64,000 nucleotides of DNA from assembly GCA_030248065.1 (NCBI GenBank), contig JASAMV010002936.1, positions 1 through 64,000 on the forward strand, in the 5' to 3' direction. Position numbers and translations under genes: made by a program. The notes under the pieces are model-generated. The model made no database searches. It had not been told where the DNA came from and was given only the letters and a program-made list of their open reading frames with translations. Below are positions 23,633-36,800 of this stretch, one piece after another. The first letter of the stretch is position 1, and every line of letters begins with the position of its first letter. This stretch comes from Rhynchonema sp. JSB1_4. Taxonomy: Eukaryota; Nematoda; Chromadorea; Monhysterida; Xyalidae.

Positions 23633-26600
23633 ATCAATTCTTTTTCATTAATGATTTTATGGTTTGCACTCCCACCACAAAGCGACTACTACAGTAGGTA
23701 TGCATCACCGCAGCCGCAGATGCCCCCGGCAGCATGTTGTATCTTGGCCACGTTATGTAGGGATTCTTGTTCTTTCTAACTTTAACGACCTTTCAAACAA
23801 ACCAACATAAAATTGAGAGTGAATCCTTGTGGCCCACCCGACAGCAATGTTTGAGCAAAGTGACGTCGAGGCATAACCGTGCATGGCCTTCGCACTTAGC
23901 ACAAACCACGCACGGAAATTGCATTAGGTACGTTTGATTTTTTGTTCAAAGTGTACACGAAGGCCAATTTGATTTTTTCGTTGCTTTTTTGACATGTGCA
24001 CGCTACATATTTTTGGAAAACTGTAAATGCTTTTAATTCAAATTTCTTCCTTTCTCTAACGAGTTGTACGTTGTAATTGTGAACACACCGCCGGACCAAT
24101 GCATGTTTGTTTTACACGCCCGTAACTTAGTTTTTTACACAAGTTAGTTTTAAAATTTCAACTCATGTGCTTTCAAACACAAATACCTACAACAAAGCGT
24201 AGCGAACAAAGCTTCACATAGAAGAACAGAAAATACCATAAATACAGCAATGGTCCCGTAACCTTTCAATTCCGTAACTGAACGGACGCAGGTACCACTC
24301 CACCGCAAAGATAGACTCGTACATACATGATACATCTACCACACTAGAGCATGATCTTTAGCACGACATTGACACCTGGCAGCTGGCACTGGCAAAGTAT
24401 CGCATATGGTTGTCAATCGTATGTGTAGTGCATACCTATGTAATCCACAGATAAGGTAATTGTTTCGGTTTAATTTTTTAGGCCACGTCTGTGTGCATTT
24501 CCATGGGGTGTTGTTTGTTATTTGAATAACCTAGTTGAAGGTCAGGTGTTGGTGAAGCCACGCACACGCAACGCACCAAAAATAGAATATCGCAAAATAC
24601 CACAGTGAACGCGTGGCGAATAGTATTGCAATAGCTATACATATGTAATGGAAATGATAGCGTCTCCCCAAAATATGGTTCAAAAGGGTCGTGGAGCTAA
24701 ACGTGAGTATAAACACACATTTTTGTTCACTACATAGAAATTTCATTGTCCAGAGCAGCTTAGGTTGATTAGGAGATTTACCATTTGGAGATTTACGGTT
24801 GATTGGGCCCAAAACACGTTCACTACCTGGAGAATTCACTATGGAGGTTCACTATGGAGAAAGTCGACTGTTGGCATTTGGCCATGGTGATGTGTGATGC
24901 CACATGTGATTGAATTGTGTCAGCGACTTTGTCTGCCTGCGAAAACATGCCGGTTTTCAGGTCGCTGAAGTTCATAATAAGATCGGGTTGAACACATGGT
25001 TCAATGGTTGAACCATGTCCGCCTGTTTTTACCCACAAACACGAACGAGATTTTTATTTGCTCTGTCTTTGGAGGCAGACAGCGTTGACGAACGAGAGAA
25101 TGGGTCGTTAAAAATAATATCACGCACATTACGACGAGCAAATCGCACGTAAAAATTGGATATCGTTTTTTGGATAAAGTTTTTATGTGCTCATTGTCGC
25201 GTTTGCAATTTATGGCCGTGTAGTTCAAAATTAAGTGTTCTGTTGCATGAGAGGAACGCACGTGTTTCGTAAATTTATGCACTTTGAAAATCAATAAATT
25301 ATCACGAGTATCTAATTGTGACTTTGATTGCCGAATGAAGTTTCTTTGAAGCGATAAAAGATGTTCCAATTTGCTGCCAGCTGGGCCCTGAGCAAATCTG
25401 AGCCATGCTACTCAAAAATGTAGCGGTACTTTTTGTGCCACTCTTTTCGGGGAGAAGAAGTATGACATGCAGATGACTAACCAGCACGGGGGGATGATGT
25501 TGTTGAGCGAGTTGATTGATATTCGATAATAGCCTCCTTTCCCGCCATCTGTCATCTTCGTTTAATGACTGCCCTCTGATCGATGATTTAGTCAACTTTT
25601 GTCCAAAATAACTTTTCGATGAGGTTCGCTTGGTATATTTGGAATGCGACGGAGACTGCAACAAAACGAACGATAACAGGTGTGTTGAAGGATCACTATA
25701 TGTAAATGGCATCGGTTTTCAAGTTGGTGCTCATATGGATGTAAGTATGCAAAAACGGATATATGCAACCGAGGACCTCAATCGCTCATAGGACCAAAAC
25801 CGAGCGTCACCGAGATTTACAAAAAAAGAACGCGAAGAACTAATCAACGGAACCCGGTCGTAAACGAGCCTTGTGGTAATTCGTGGAGAGCATATATCCG
25901 ATGGAGCATTGTAGCAAAATGGAATAAATGACGCGTTGTATGGCCATGTCGATTGTATAGCTGCACGTCACCCCGTTCGACCGGGTATTGAATGATGGGC
26001 AAGTGTAGCGGTGTCGGATGTGTGTATGGATGTGATGGATCGCGAGTAAAAGTGTTCCCAGTGGCGCGCGTTGTGTTTAGTTTCGGCAGTAAAACACATA
26101 GAATTGATTGGTGCACTCAAATCAGGGCATTTTGTCGCCGCCGCCCGATCGAAACAGTACGCACCGTTGCCGCTGCAATCAGATATGTGTATTTCTGAAA
26201 ACCTTTCTTCAGTCCAATTTAACTTTTCCGTCCCTCCACAACACACACAAATACATATGTATACTGTGTGTTCGTATACGTGGGTGCATACGACGACGTT
26301 TCTTGCGGCTGAAAAGGGTAAAATCGAAAGTTCTTTTTTTAACTTCTTCATCGCGCTCGTTGATTTCACGCGACGTGTTTTATTGTGCGTGCAGCACGCA
26401 CTGGTTTGCACTTTGTTTCTCACCCGATCCACTCCAAGGCATGACTAAAATGATGGTCAAACATCTATGTATGTGTGTGTGTGTGTGTTTGCACACCTAT
26501 ACAGTATGTAGTACAAGACAGTCGTTTTTCGGTCGTCGTGCACAACACATACACAGAAGACAAGGCAGGACTCGACTACAAATAATATTGCCGACCAATT

Positions 26601-29600
26601 AAAATCACACGTCAGTTTGTGTACAAGTTTGTACAATTATAGTACCAGTTCGGAATGCTTGTACCGCGCGTGCAGCACATGAGCACGTGGATAGTCCAAG
26701 TTTACAGTGATAACCTGACAGCAGTGAGCGAGAGACCGCGCTATATGGCAGTATCGTTTCAAGCGCACGGCACTAATGTTCTCAAGCGACACACGTTCGA
26801 AGTATGGAACTCTGATAGTTTGAATTGTGTTTGTTTGAGGGGAACTGAATATCGGTGTCACACCACACACACATTCATGTTCGCGATCAGAAAAAACCAG
26901 ACGCTTTATGGCGCGTTTGAAACGAAATGGAAATGTTATCTGAATGACACCAACAGGTCTGGCAGTTAGTGTGAAATTGCGCACAAGATTACCAAATCTT
27001 TATTTCTGCAGAATTAACAAATCTAAGAGCAATCAGTCTGGTTAAGACCTGAGGTGGAGTAGGTATTTGTGTATGCATTCGAAAACTGTAATCGCGGATA
27101 ACAAGCAGGAGTAACAAAGCAAGTGTGCTCATCCAGTGCAAAAAAGAGGCAATTAGAAGGGTATTGGAAAAGTCATGCAAGCTGTTTTGATCATAGTGGA
27201 AGCAAGAGGTTGAATTGAAATTGCAATCACGCGCAGTAGTACAGTTTTTAGACGAACGAGCGTGGTTCAAGAATGCGTGAGATTTCAAGAGCGTCACTCT
27301 CGTTTTCATTCATTGGTTACGTTACGAGTCCCTGCATGTTCTCTGGACAATGATGAACGAAAATCGTCACCACATGCGGCAACAAGTTTTAGAAACTTTA
27401 GACCTCGATATCCTGAGCGTCACGATGAATGGGAACGTTGTCATGATGGTTGTTGTAGTGTAGATACTTGACCACTTGATTTATGGGAAGTTGTGTTGCA
27501 TGAGTTGATTTTCGGGAAGTCAAGAGCTCAGAAGTTTCGAAAGTGTGCAGTTTTTATATGCTTACTCACTATTGTATAGTTTCCAAGCTTAATCGCATGT
27601 GACGGCCGGCAGACAAAACTACCATTGTACCTACATTTGTGCACGGTGATTGACAGAATGACACTAAAAGAAAAACCAAAAAATGATTCAGATTAATAAT
27701 TGGAGAGTTTTGTTCAAAAGCGCAGCGTACGTTGTGGTGCGCACACACACACATTGAGCGACGTCAACAGGAGCAATCGTGTTGTAACGTTGTAAGACAG
27801 CACCAGTAGCGTGCACGTGCGCTTGTCACATACATAGGGGGTGAGCTGTGCTCCATGATTGGTATAGCTACACACTGCTGGTGACATGCACATTCACATC
27901 GGCCGGTGCACCAGACCGTCGTCAGTGCCAATGATCTAGCAGCCAAGATCAGTGAAACATCATGCAGCATAAAGCAGAATAGACTTGGTGCCCGCTAACC
28001 GCAAATGTACTTATCAATCAGCGAGCACAGCAACATTTCAATTCCAACCCAAACAGCAACACTCTAAATAACTAAATCGGTATGCGCGGCAATCAATTCA
28101 GCAATGTCGCTGCTGTTGTGTGCATGTATTTGGGGGTGGCCGTCCACAAGCGCGAGCGCACGTGCTGCGTGCAGTCAGGTCATTCTCGCTGTCACTTCGG
28201 GTGCATCTGGTGTTGGACACATTATCACAAAAGCAGGAGAGTTTGCAATCTTGTTGACGCGTTGCTTAGGAAATTGATCGCTTGAAATCAGGGGCTTGAA
28301 TGAAAAATGAATTTTAACTTCGTCGCGTACAGTAAGCGTGTAATCTAAGGTGCCCTCTAGAAGTGCAAGTGAGCTCAAAAAGTGTGATGAATATTGTCAA
28401 ATGTTTGAAAATCATGTCCAACATCAAACAATATGGAGTGATAACAATAATTATTGGTTGAAAATTATAACAATCGAAATGAAATTCGCCGCACGCGACC
28501 GACAGGTGATTATTTTATTCCCACAACCGCAGCCAGTCTGCGCGTGCACTTGGTCGTCAAACCAGAATAAACGCGGGCGTTTTGTTGCAAATTGGCGTGC
28601 GGTTGATAAAAACCACTAAAAACCTACCTAATGTATAATCTGTGCGAAACCAAGGATTTATCATTTTTTGAAACAAGCGGGACATTTTGGGATTCTAACC
28701 AATATCAGTACACTCATGAATTTCATATGCAACATGAAAACACTGAGCTCACCAATGGAAATGCCAATCAGTCGTTCACATCAAATTGCAACCAATTTTT
28801 TCAGCTCACACGCATAAATTTTATTCACCGCAACTGCCCGAGTAATTGATTGATTGGGTTATCGCACAATTTATGTGCAATAATGTTTTTTGGCTAATGC
28901 GTATGCACAATGCTCATGATGAGCAACAAAGTAAAACAAAAGCAGCGCTACAAAGCTCAGAGTTCCAGAAAGTTCTATTCTAAAAACTGAAATAAATTTG
29001 TTAATTTAAAACCGTCGCTTACTGATGTGATTTTAAGGTTGGTTATCGTTTCTCATTTCAAAAGCATCACATACAAGAATATTTTCCGAGTTTTGTTTGT
29101 TGTTTTTCTCACCGGTATTAACCTCAAAATTAGTGCGCACACGCGCCTGCCACGAGTCACAAAGTACAAAGCGTTCAGGTGATGTGTTACCCAAAGTGTC
29201 CGCGCCGAGGTGTACAATAGTATACATAAATCGGCCCAGTGAAATTTAATCGCATTAGAGACTCCGGTGGTCGGAAGGTTTTACAATATTAGAGAGCGTT
29301 CGTGTTGGTCAGCCGCAACCGTCGTCATCGTGGTTGACTCAGTGCATACACTCACTCCCTCGCACCAACCGACACTTGGGGCACACACAAGCCGATGGGC
29401 GAAATTCGGACGTGTGAGAACATTGGAGCAATGGAGATACCCAGTGTCCAGGCTTGTGTGAAACATCAGGAAATACATGTGCATAGTCCGAACGCACAAC
29501 AGCGAGCGACGAGTGCGACTCGCTGGTAAGACAAATACACCTACCCGCACAGATCACGGATGAAGCAGAATATTAGTGTCGCGCTCATCATAAGCATGGC

Positions 29601-32379
29601 GTGTACTTTATCGCACGATCCCAGTATAACTCAGTGAGTGCCGGGTTAAATCTGCTGGGTGCCTAAAAATACCATGGATGGAAACCCGCATTGCGCATGC
29701 CCACCGTTGTAAAAGCGTGCACTAACACTTACACGCACGACATCAATATTTTGAACTCAAGCATACAACCACAAACAACTCTACATTACAAGTACATATC
29801 GTGCAAACATGCTCAACTTCGCGCAGGCAGTGTCGCGCGTTGATTGTTTGTTTGCGCTAGAGATGTGCTCTGTGTGCTGCCCAGCAAGTGTCTAATAACT
29901 CAATCGGATCGCTGACAAACTAACCCAGTGAGACACGGAGGGCGGCCGGATGTGCGAATTGCAGCCACCAAATAAAACAGACACGCGCACGCGTGCGAAT
30001 GTGCGAATAAAAAGAGACATATCCATCGCAACATACATTTCATAATAAATATAACACAATTACCAACCCAAATGTTTGTGAAATCCAACGCGCGCACACC
30101 GCGAGGAAGGGAAGGGTGGACCAATGCAGCATGGGCGCAACTATTGGAGTTGCGAAACAAAACAACCAGTGCGTTGCTGAGTCCGAAGTCTGTGCCTTTG
30201 ATTATGAATCTGCTTTTATCTCTCTCAGCTGGACAACACGCAAAACAATGTTGCTCAGCAATCACAGCATGTCACCTGACTTTATGACCAGGCCGCCATA
30301 CCCACATGTGTGATTCGCGCAATGCTAAAGTCACATTCGGTTGGGCACAGCGAGCAGTGTGAACAACAGCATTTCATAATATTGCATGTGCACTTTGCGG
30401 CACATCGGTGATGTCATCTTGATACAAGGAGCCAGAGAATGGCGCGCCGTTTGTGCCTGCCTTGCTTCGTCTTGTGCTCAAAGTCAGCGCGAATGCATCA
30501 GATGAATACGAATGCTTCATGTTGTGCACTTGGGTTTATGTATTGCCTTCACCTTTTGCTCAACAGGTGCAAGTGACGACGGCATGATATGCAACGTTTG
30601 GCCTGACTTTTTCCCGTCAGCCTTTCCCTTTAGCCGAAGCAGCTGATCATGAAAAAACGGAAAACATAGCATGGCCCATGGCCGCTTCCGCTTAGTTACT
30701 TTTTGGCAACCCGAAGCAGCCCCACCAATATGGGTATTCCCAAGGCGATCTTCTTATATAGCTTCGATGTACAATAGTGTGTTTTCGTGGCATATGGCTT
30801 GTGAAAAGTTACTAGGTGAAGTGCAGCTGTGTGTTGTGCGGTCCAATGCAGTTGCGACATCCGACAACATCCGTGCTGCAAGTTGCAACCCAGGCCCCAC
30901 GCTGTAATACACAGACTTGCGTCAGCTGACCGCTACCGAAATCGGCAGCAAGTACGTGGAGGCGCTGTCTCATTAGTCTTATCTCACATGAAAAAATATG
31001 ACGAATTCAGCATTTTGATGCCGTGCATCTAAACAGCAGTGCCAGAGCTTTGAGCTGGTCCGGTGCGACGTGCGACAATTGTTGTACATGAACATATACA
31101 AGATGAAGTTTGCTTACTTTCTGAAATGCAGGTCGCGTACAGTACATGTGAGCATAAAAATCCGAAGTTTCAGAGCATGTACAGTACGCTTGGGCACATC
31201 ATTTTGATTTGGGGAGAAAGACGTTGCATTGTGTGTGCATACTTCGACCGGCTGAGTGCCGTCAAAGCGACAAATCGAATTTTCGGCAGTGCGGCTGCGG
31301 TTAGCGAGCCAGAAAAACCACCAGCTGCTGTTTCTGAGCCGGTTTCTTGCAAACCACGAAAGACATGAAGTAACTCTCTCCCTGCATGATGAATCAATAT
31401 TTGTACCCATACTTTACTCCTGTGAGCAAACACTTGCATGAGCGCCAACAACTTGATACTTCAATACACACGCAAGCGCGCACGCATTTTTCCGTGTTTT
31501 GGCAGCTTGGCACACGCTGCCTTTCTTTCGACCACTCTGATGCCAGCGCGTTAGATACTGTATATCACTGTCAGTGTCACTGGCATCACACAATGTCAAG
31601 TGTTGCAGCTGTTTCGTCATATGCAACAGAATGCAAAAATTTGCCCAAAATTCTTGCGATCTCAGTGCACATGGTTGACCTACCCTACGACCATTTGCCA
31701 ACGTACATGCAAACATTACGCAGACACCGATGGTAATTAATGTTGCAGTGGCATAGATATTAGAAGCTGCCAATGTCCATGCATGTTGTTATCAGAAAGT
31801 GCATGCTGTAAAGTCAGAGTCAGACGTGATACAAAGCGAATAACATTCCTTTTAGTTGTGGTTTCGCGTGTTATACGATTCTAAACTAACAGCACGTTGT
31901 TGTGCAGCAGGTAATATTATATCACCACGTCGATTTGCGCTGTCTGTGCCAAATTCGCAAGAATTTATGCGCAAAACTTCATAACTTCATGCAGCACGTG
32001 ATGTGCGATGCGTCTCCCACGGGTCCACTGTGTGTTGTTGCGAATGCCAACTCTTGTGAGCTCGAATGCGTTTGAATTCCTGTCCTGCCACGAACAGGGT
32101 GTCAGACCACGGCACCGGTATGCCCGACCAATGTGTGGGCACTGTGCTCATCTGTGTCTGCTCATCCTGGTCTAAAGTTTTGACTCAGATTTCAATTGCG
32201 ATGCTAGAAGGTTACTTTTCAATGTTTCTACTTTTTTCTCGTGATTATAGTGTGCCCGACTCATACCATAGGACTGCAACTGGATGCTGCATCCAAACGC
32301 ATTGTGTATCGAAATGAGAGCTAGTTGTAGCTGCAGACTGACATTTTAGTTTTTTTTGTAAAATCAGTCACACTCAATT

Positions 32380-32440
32380 TCTCTTTCATTAGGACGTGGA
32401 GGAAGGGAACAAACCAGCCAGCAGCAACACAAGTGCCATG
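32380..32440 (+). repeat. Partial copy of the 59.7-60.0 kb palindrome arm
   Basis: TCAATTTCTCTTTCATTAGG followed by ACGTGGAGGAA and CCAGCAGCAACACAA matches the right arm of the palindrome at 59672-60003 with few differences. No opposing arm is seen here. Confidence 0.75.
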
Positions 32441-32861
32441 AGCTCTGTGGGTGGACTGTGGTGGTGATTAGGTTTTATTCTTTGTGTACTTTGCTTTTTT
32501 ACGTAGGCATTAGCTTGCTTGCAACAACCAGACTAAATTATTGCGTCTGCGTGAGACCTTTGCTGTTTCGTTTGTTCAAAATAAGCAGGTAGGTCTCGCG
32601 GGCTCGGCATCTGTGCAGTCCCATGCCCACTTTTACGGCACCCCCGGAATATATGAACCTGACCAAAACAAGCCAAATGGGCTCTGAAGTTACATAAAAC
32701 TTTTTCTAGGGTTTTCAGGTATGCTGAAAACGACGGAAAGTGTTTTGACATCACTAGTTTGTTCCTTCCACCATTCCATTTAATAATGGGAAAAGCTTCA
32801 ACAATTAACTTCCCTCATTCTCAAGCTCAAACTTTGGCGCAAGCTTTGGCTTAGGGTTACT

Positions 32862-33800
32862 ATTGGTCGCACAATGACTATATGAGAATCCACCCCCTAA
32901 TTTTCCTGCATTGACAAGGCCGATATTTGGCAATTATTTTCAAATTGAACCAGGTTTTGACAAGCACTTTGCATGCTTATCAGTGAAAAGATTGAGAAAC
33001 ACACGTGTGCAGAAGTTTCACTCTGAATTCCACGCAACCGAAATGGTTCGGGCTCGGGTTACTGTAGCCACGTATTGGTATTAAAGGCAATCTAGCCGCT
33101 GATGTCACCGCCGCGAAATCTACAGTATACCAGAGGCTGAGATGTTCCACCGCTTCTCGGCTTAGACATGAAGCGATATTTACGTTGTTCGATGTTTCAG
33201 GCTGCTTTTCAGCCACGCGGCTGAGCTGAGTGCTCTATACTCAGCTCTGGAGGTACAATTTTACAACACAGGGAATTTTTCTTTGGGCCACAATTTGAGA
33301 TAGAGTTGCTGCACTAATTTCGACCAGCGTAAAAGATGTTCATTAGCTGTAGAGGAATAACTTTTACGCTGGTCAAAATTAGTGGAACAACTCTATCTCA
33401 AACTGTGGCCCAAAGAAAAATTCCCTGTGTTATAAAATTGTACCTCTTCAGGCACATTCGGCTTGCACAGTACTCAGCTGTGTGGCATGAAACATTGAAC
33501 TAAAGAAAAATCGCTTCATGTATAAGTCGAAAAACGGTGTAATGGCTCAGGCTCTGGTATACTGTAGATTTCGCGGCGGTGACATCAGCGGCTGGATTGC
33601 CTATACACGCTTTATGTGTGAAATCGATACACACGCACACGTTGATCACTCCCGATAGATAAAGCGGGAAAAGAAAGAGAAAATAACTCATTGTCAAAAC
33701 CTGATTCAATTTGAAAAAATCGCCAGAAACCCTCCTTGACGATGCAGGAAAAATAAGGGGATGGATTCTCATATAGTCATTGTGCGACCAATATTAGGCA
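32862..33800. repeat. Giant palindrome, arms about 460 bp
   Basis: The sequence from about 32870 (GGTCGCACAATGACTATATG) matches the reverse complement of the sequence ending about 33795, and similarity continues inward to a centre near 33340. The inner part, 33249-33452, is the best conserved (TTTTTCTTTGGGCCACA and complement); the outer arms are more diverged with indels. The two arms carry GATGTTTCA (33191) and TGAAACATT (33488) at symmetric places. It probably represents a foldback element; a transcript through it would form long double-stranded RNA. Confidence 0.85.
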
Positions 33801-34014
33801 TAAACTAAGTAAAGACCAAATGCTGTGCGAATGCGCCTTCAGGAGAAATCGAAAGTTAGGGTTTGGGATTGGGACAACTGTCCCAGGTTTTCCCAACATG
33901 CGTCGTCTACGTCTTTACTTCCAGTTCGGTCCGAAACCAGACTTTTTCAATTCTTTCTTCTCTTCAAGTTTAGGCATGGGGGCACGGGCAATACCATTTT
34001 TTGACCCAAGCCAA

Positions 34015-34454
34015 TACCGTAAAAACCTAAATAGAAGGGGGGGGCTCTATTAACTCACTGACCCCATTTTGGGGGGGCTCTATTACGGGGGGGCTCTATT
34101 CCGGGGGGGGCCTCTATTAATTCACTGACCCGAACCTGAAAAATTGTTCCCAGAAATACCCCCAAAAACCCCTAAAAAGGGGTTTGAAAGGATGTTTTTT
34201 CGCTTGTAATCGCATTTATTCGTGTCTATTCGTCAATAGGAGGCGTATTATGTGCTCTGAACGAACAACAAACGTGCATAAATGTACCTGTACACCACTA
34301 TCAAGCCTTAATACACTACAGTATAGGGGATGTTACTTAGGGGGGGGCTCTCTTCCGGGGGGGCGTCTATTAATACACTGACCCCTTTTGGGGGGGCTGT
34401 TTTCCGGGGGGGGGCTCTATTCGGGGGGGGGGCTGTATTTAGGTTTTTACGGTA
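34015..34454. mobile_element. DNA element X, copy 1 (TACCGTAAAAACC ends)
   Basis: Begins TACCGTAAAAACCTAAATA and ends with the reverse complement TATTTAGGTTTTTACGGTA. TA at both ends fits a mariner-like target. Near both ends it repeats a G-run word such as GGGGGGGCTCTATTA, and it contains CACTGACCCC. No transposase. It lies within a CCCAATA-repeat tract. Confidence 0.88.
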
Positions 34455-34630
34455 CCCAATACCCAATACCAGGGCCCACCCCCAATACCCAATACCCAAT
34501 ACCTCAAATGGGACCCAACCCAATACCCAATACCTACTCAGGTTGAGACCCAATACCCAATACTCAATACCGACCCAACCCAATACCAAACTTTTTTAAA
34601 AAATGGGCCTGTTTTGGGTTTTTGATCGAA
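34455..34630. repeat. Degenerate CCCAATA tandem tract
   Basis: ACCCAATACCCAATACC-type words reiterate, with one inverted stretch near 34540. Similar words just left of 34015 show that element X1 inserted into this tract. It may itself be the end of another transposon, since the neighbouring elements show the same habit of repeated words. Confidence 0.7.
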
Positions 34631-34881
34631 TACCGTAAAAACCTAAATACAGCCCTCCCCCCGGAATAGAGCCCCCCCGTAATACAGCCCCCCCCAAAAA
34701 GGGGTCAGTGAATTAATAGAGCCCCCCCCGGAATAGAGCCCCCCAAAGTAACATCCCCTATACTGTAGTGTATTAAGGCTTGATAGTGGTGTACAGGTAC
34801 ATTTATGCACGTTTGTTGTTTGTTCAGAGCACATAATACGCCTCCTATTGACGAATAGACACGAATAAATGCGGTTGCAAG

Positions 34882-35693
34882 CAGAGGTCGCAATCGGGCC
34901 GGGTTTGGCCGGCCCGGCCCGGCCCGAGCCCCCAAATCTCCGGCCCGGCCCGGCCCGACCCGTACCCCCAAATCTCCGGCCCGGCCCGGCCCGAACCCCC
35001 AAATCTCCGGCCCGGCCCGGCCCGAATTTTTGGCTCAGATTTTAACCCAATGTTTGTCATAATTTTTGCGATTTTTGAATCAATGTTTTTGTTGAAATTT
35101 CATTGTTTTCCATGAAAAAGTCGCCAGATAGACAATACCAATGGTGTGGCTGGGGGGTCCCCCCTAGGTACAAGGTAGATGACGCGCCATCCTGGTACAG
35201 TAGGTAGGTCGCCGCCCCCCGGCTGGTACAGTAGGTTGCTATTTTTGGCTCAAAATGGTATAAAATCCATATTTTTCATTCCAAATAATCGAAAAATTTT
35301 GAGGGTTTTAGAGTACATTTTCATCTAAACTTGGACATAAAAATTTTTGTTCCCCCCTTAGCTCGGTCGGTCGGTACAGTAGGTAGGTTGATTTCAGGCC
35401 TTTCTGGTGGTACAGTAGGTTGATTGCACGCCTGGCGGCCTGGGTAGCCACACGACTGGACAATACTGATCACTTACTTGCCGAATCCGTCAGAAATCTT
35501 AGTATTTTTAACAAAAAATCCTACTTTTTCAGTAAAATTAGTCACTTCAGAAGCTTCGGGCCTGGGTGCCCGGTCCGGCCCGGCTCGACCCTCCAAATCT
35601 CCGGCCCGGCCCGGCCCTCCCCGAGCCAAAGCCCAAAATCGCGGCTCTACCCCGGCCCGGCCCGAGGTGGGGCCGGCCCGATTGCGACCTCTG
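34882..35693. mobile_element. hAT-like element with CCCGG arrays, nested in X2
   Basis: Ends CAGAGGTCGCAATCGGGCC and its reverse complement, flanked by the 8-bp direct repeat GTTGCAAG (34874-34881 and 35694-35701). About 30-36-bp units built on GGCCCGGCCCGGCCC and CCAAATCTCC reiterate next to each end. Non-coding; it is interrupted at 35139-35458. Confidence 0.93.
35139..35458. mobile_element. hAT-like element, third level of nesting
   Basis: Starts CAATGGTGTGGCTGGGG and ends TAGCCACACGACTG, imperfect inverted ends, flanked by a perfect 8-bp duplication GACAATAC (35131-35138 and 35459-35466). Inside, the word GGTACAGTAGGTAGGTTG recurs. It lies inside the CCCGG-rich hAT-like element. A related remnant lies at 7597-7690. 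Confidence 0.92.
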
Positions 35694-36035
35694 GTTGCAA
35701 GCGAAAAAACATCCTTTCAAACCCGTTATGAGGGGTTTTTGGGGGTATTTCTGGGAACAATTTTTCAGGTTCGGGTCAGTGAATTAATAGAGGCCCCCCG
35801 GAATAGAGCCCCCCCCGTAATAGAGCCCCCAAAATGGGGTCAGTGAGTTAATAGAGCCCCCCTTCTATTTAGGTTTTTACGGTACTAAGTAAAATATGAC
35901 TGAATTTCTCATTCTTCTTAACATTGCAGCTAAAAATAGCGATTTCAAAGGCTAAAAAAATTGAAAATTTTTCACCATTTCAGGGCTCTGGAGGAGAAAA
36001 ACAGGGCAAAACAGGGGTTGGGTCTTGGGTGGCAC

Positions 36036-36118
36036 CGGTGTACCTTGGTCGCGGCGGTTAGTATACCTTAAGGGGAGGGACCCCCCTCCCCCAGGAACTA
36101 CACTGGCCGCGACCAAGG
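36036..36118. mobile_element. Right end of a CAGTGTAGTTCCTGG-type element
   Basis: Contains CCCCCAGGAACTACACTG, the right end of the family seen complete at 58202-58578. An inverted pair CCTTGGTCGCGGC / GCCGCGACCAAGG surrounds it. It abuts element X copy 3. An opposite end, CAGTGTAGTTCCTGG, occurs at about 36507, so the family has been rearranged here. Confidence 0.6.
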
Positions 36119-36500
36119 TACCGTAAAAACCTAAATACAGCCCCCCGGAATAGAGCCCCCCGTAGTACAGGGCCCCCAAAAAGGGGACAGTGAATTAATA
36201 GAGCGCCCCACCCCAACAGTAACATTCCCTATACACTAGTGTATTAAGGCTTGATAGTGGTGCACAGGTACATTTATGCACGTTTGTTGTTCGTTCAGAG
36301 CGGAGAATTTTTTCCAAAAAGGGGCAAAAATCGGTCAAATCTTCTACCTCGAAAAGTGACTTTTTCCTGAATTTGGGTGTTCCGTTCCCCATGGGCAGTG
36401 TTGGAGGTACTCTGGAGGGGGGATACCTACTGTACACTGCCCATGGGGGTATTTCTGGGAACAGTTTTTCAGATTCGGGTCAGTGAATTAATAGAGCCTC
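36119..36500. mobile_element. DNA element X, copy 3, right end missing
   Basis: Begins TACCGTAAAAACCTAAATA and continues with the GGAATAGAGCCCCCC word and the CACAGGTACATTTATGCACG block shared with copies 1 and 2. No matching right terminus is present; other element fragments follow to about 36620. Confidence 0.75.
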
Positions 36501-36800
36501 CCCGGAATCAGTGTAGTTCCTGGTCCGAAGGGGGAACAAGCGGTACCTCCTCACCTGGGGGAAGGGGGGGAGTACCCAAATTTGGAGAAAGTGATTTTTT
36601 GAGGTCGAAAATTTGGCAATGCCCCCTGCCACTACTATGCCTGACACGCGAGGCGCGCGATTTTTTCGTGCTTTTTTTAGTAATTTTCGTGCTGCGCGCA
36701 TAAGATTGCACACTTGACTCGTGATTTCACTCACATAACAAGAGGGTAAGAAGATTCCCCCACCAAAGTGGCCAATTTTCAGAGGCCATCAAGATCAAAT

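Larger units (their letters stand above)
23366..32860. other. About 9.5 kb with no gene I can support
   Basis: No reading frame here shows a recognisable domain or a consistent exon chain. A short hydrophobic minus-strand frame near 24236-24180 (MVFSVLLCEALFATLC) could be a signal peptide, but its donor phase does not fit the astacin propeptide exon. Two copies of the GATGTTTCA word lie at 27953 and 29459. A block at 32380-32440 matches the palindrome at 59672-60003. The far 5' part of the astacin gene and its promoter are probably in this stretch. Confidence 0.5.
34631..35884. mobile_element. DNA element X, copy 2, carrying nested insertions
   Basis: Same TACCGTAAAAACCTAAATA ends as the copy at 34015-34454. 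It is split by a hAT-like element at 34882-35693, which is itself split by another at 35139-35458. With both removed, the parts match copy 1 in layout. Confidence 0.88.

Noticed and set aside
24150..24335. Hydrophobic minus-strand frame considered as the astacin signal-peptide exon
   Set aside because: Its donor leaves phase 2, while the propeptide exon at 23365 begins in phase 0.
26460..26500. Short GT-rich microsatellite
   Set aside because: Too short and ordinary to list as a feature.
34308..35846. Long Gly/Pro/Arg- and Trp/Gly-rich frames
   Set aside because: They follow the GGCCCGG, CCCAATA and GGGGGGCTCTATTA arrays of the transposons and have no independent support.
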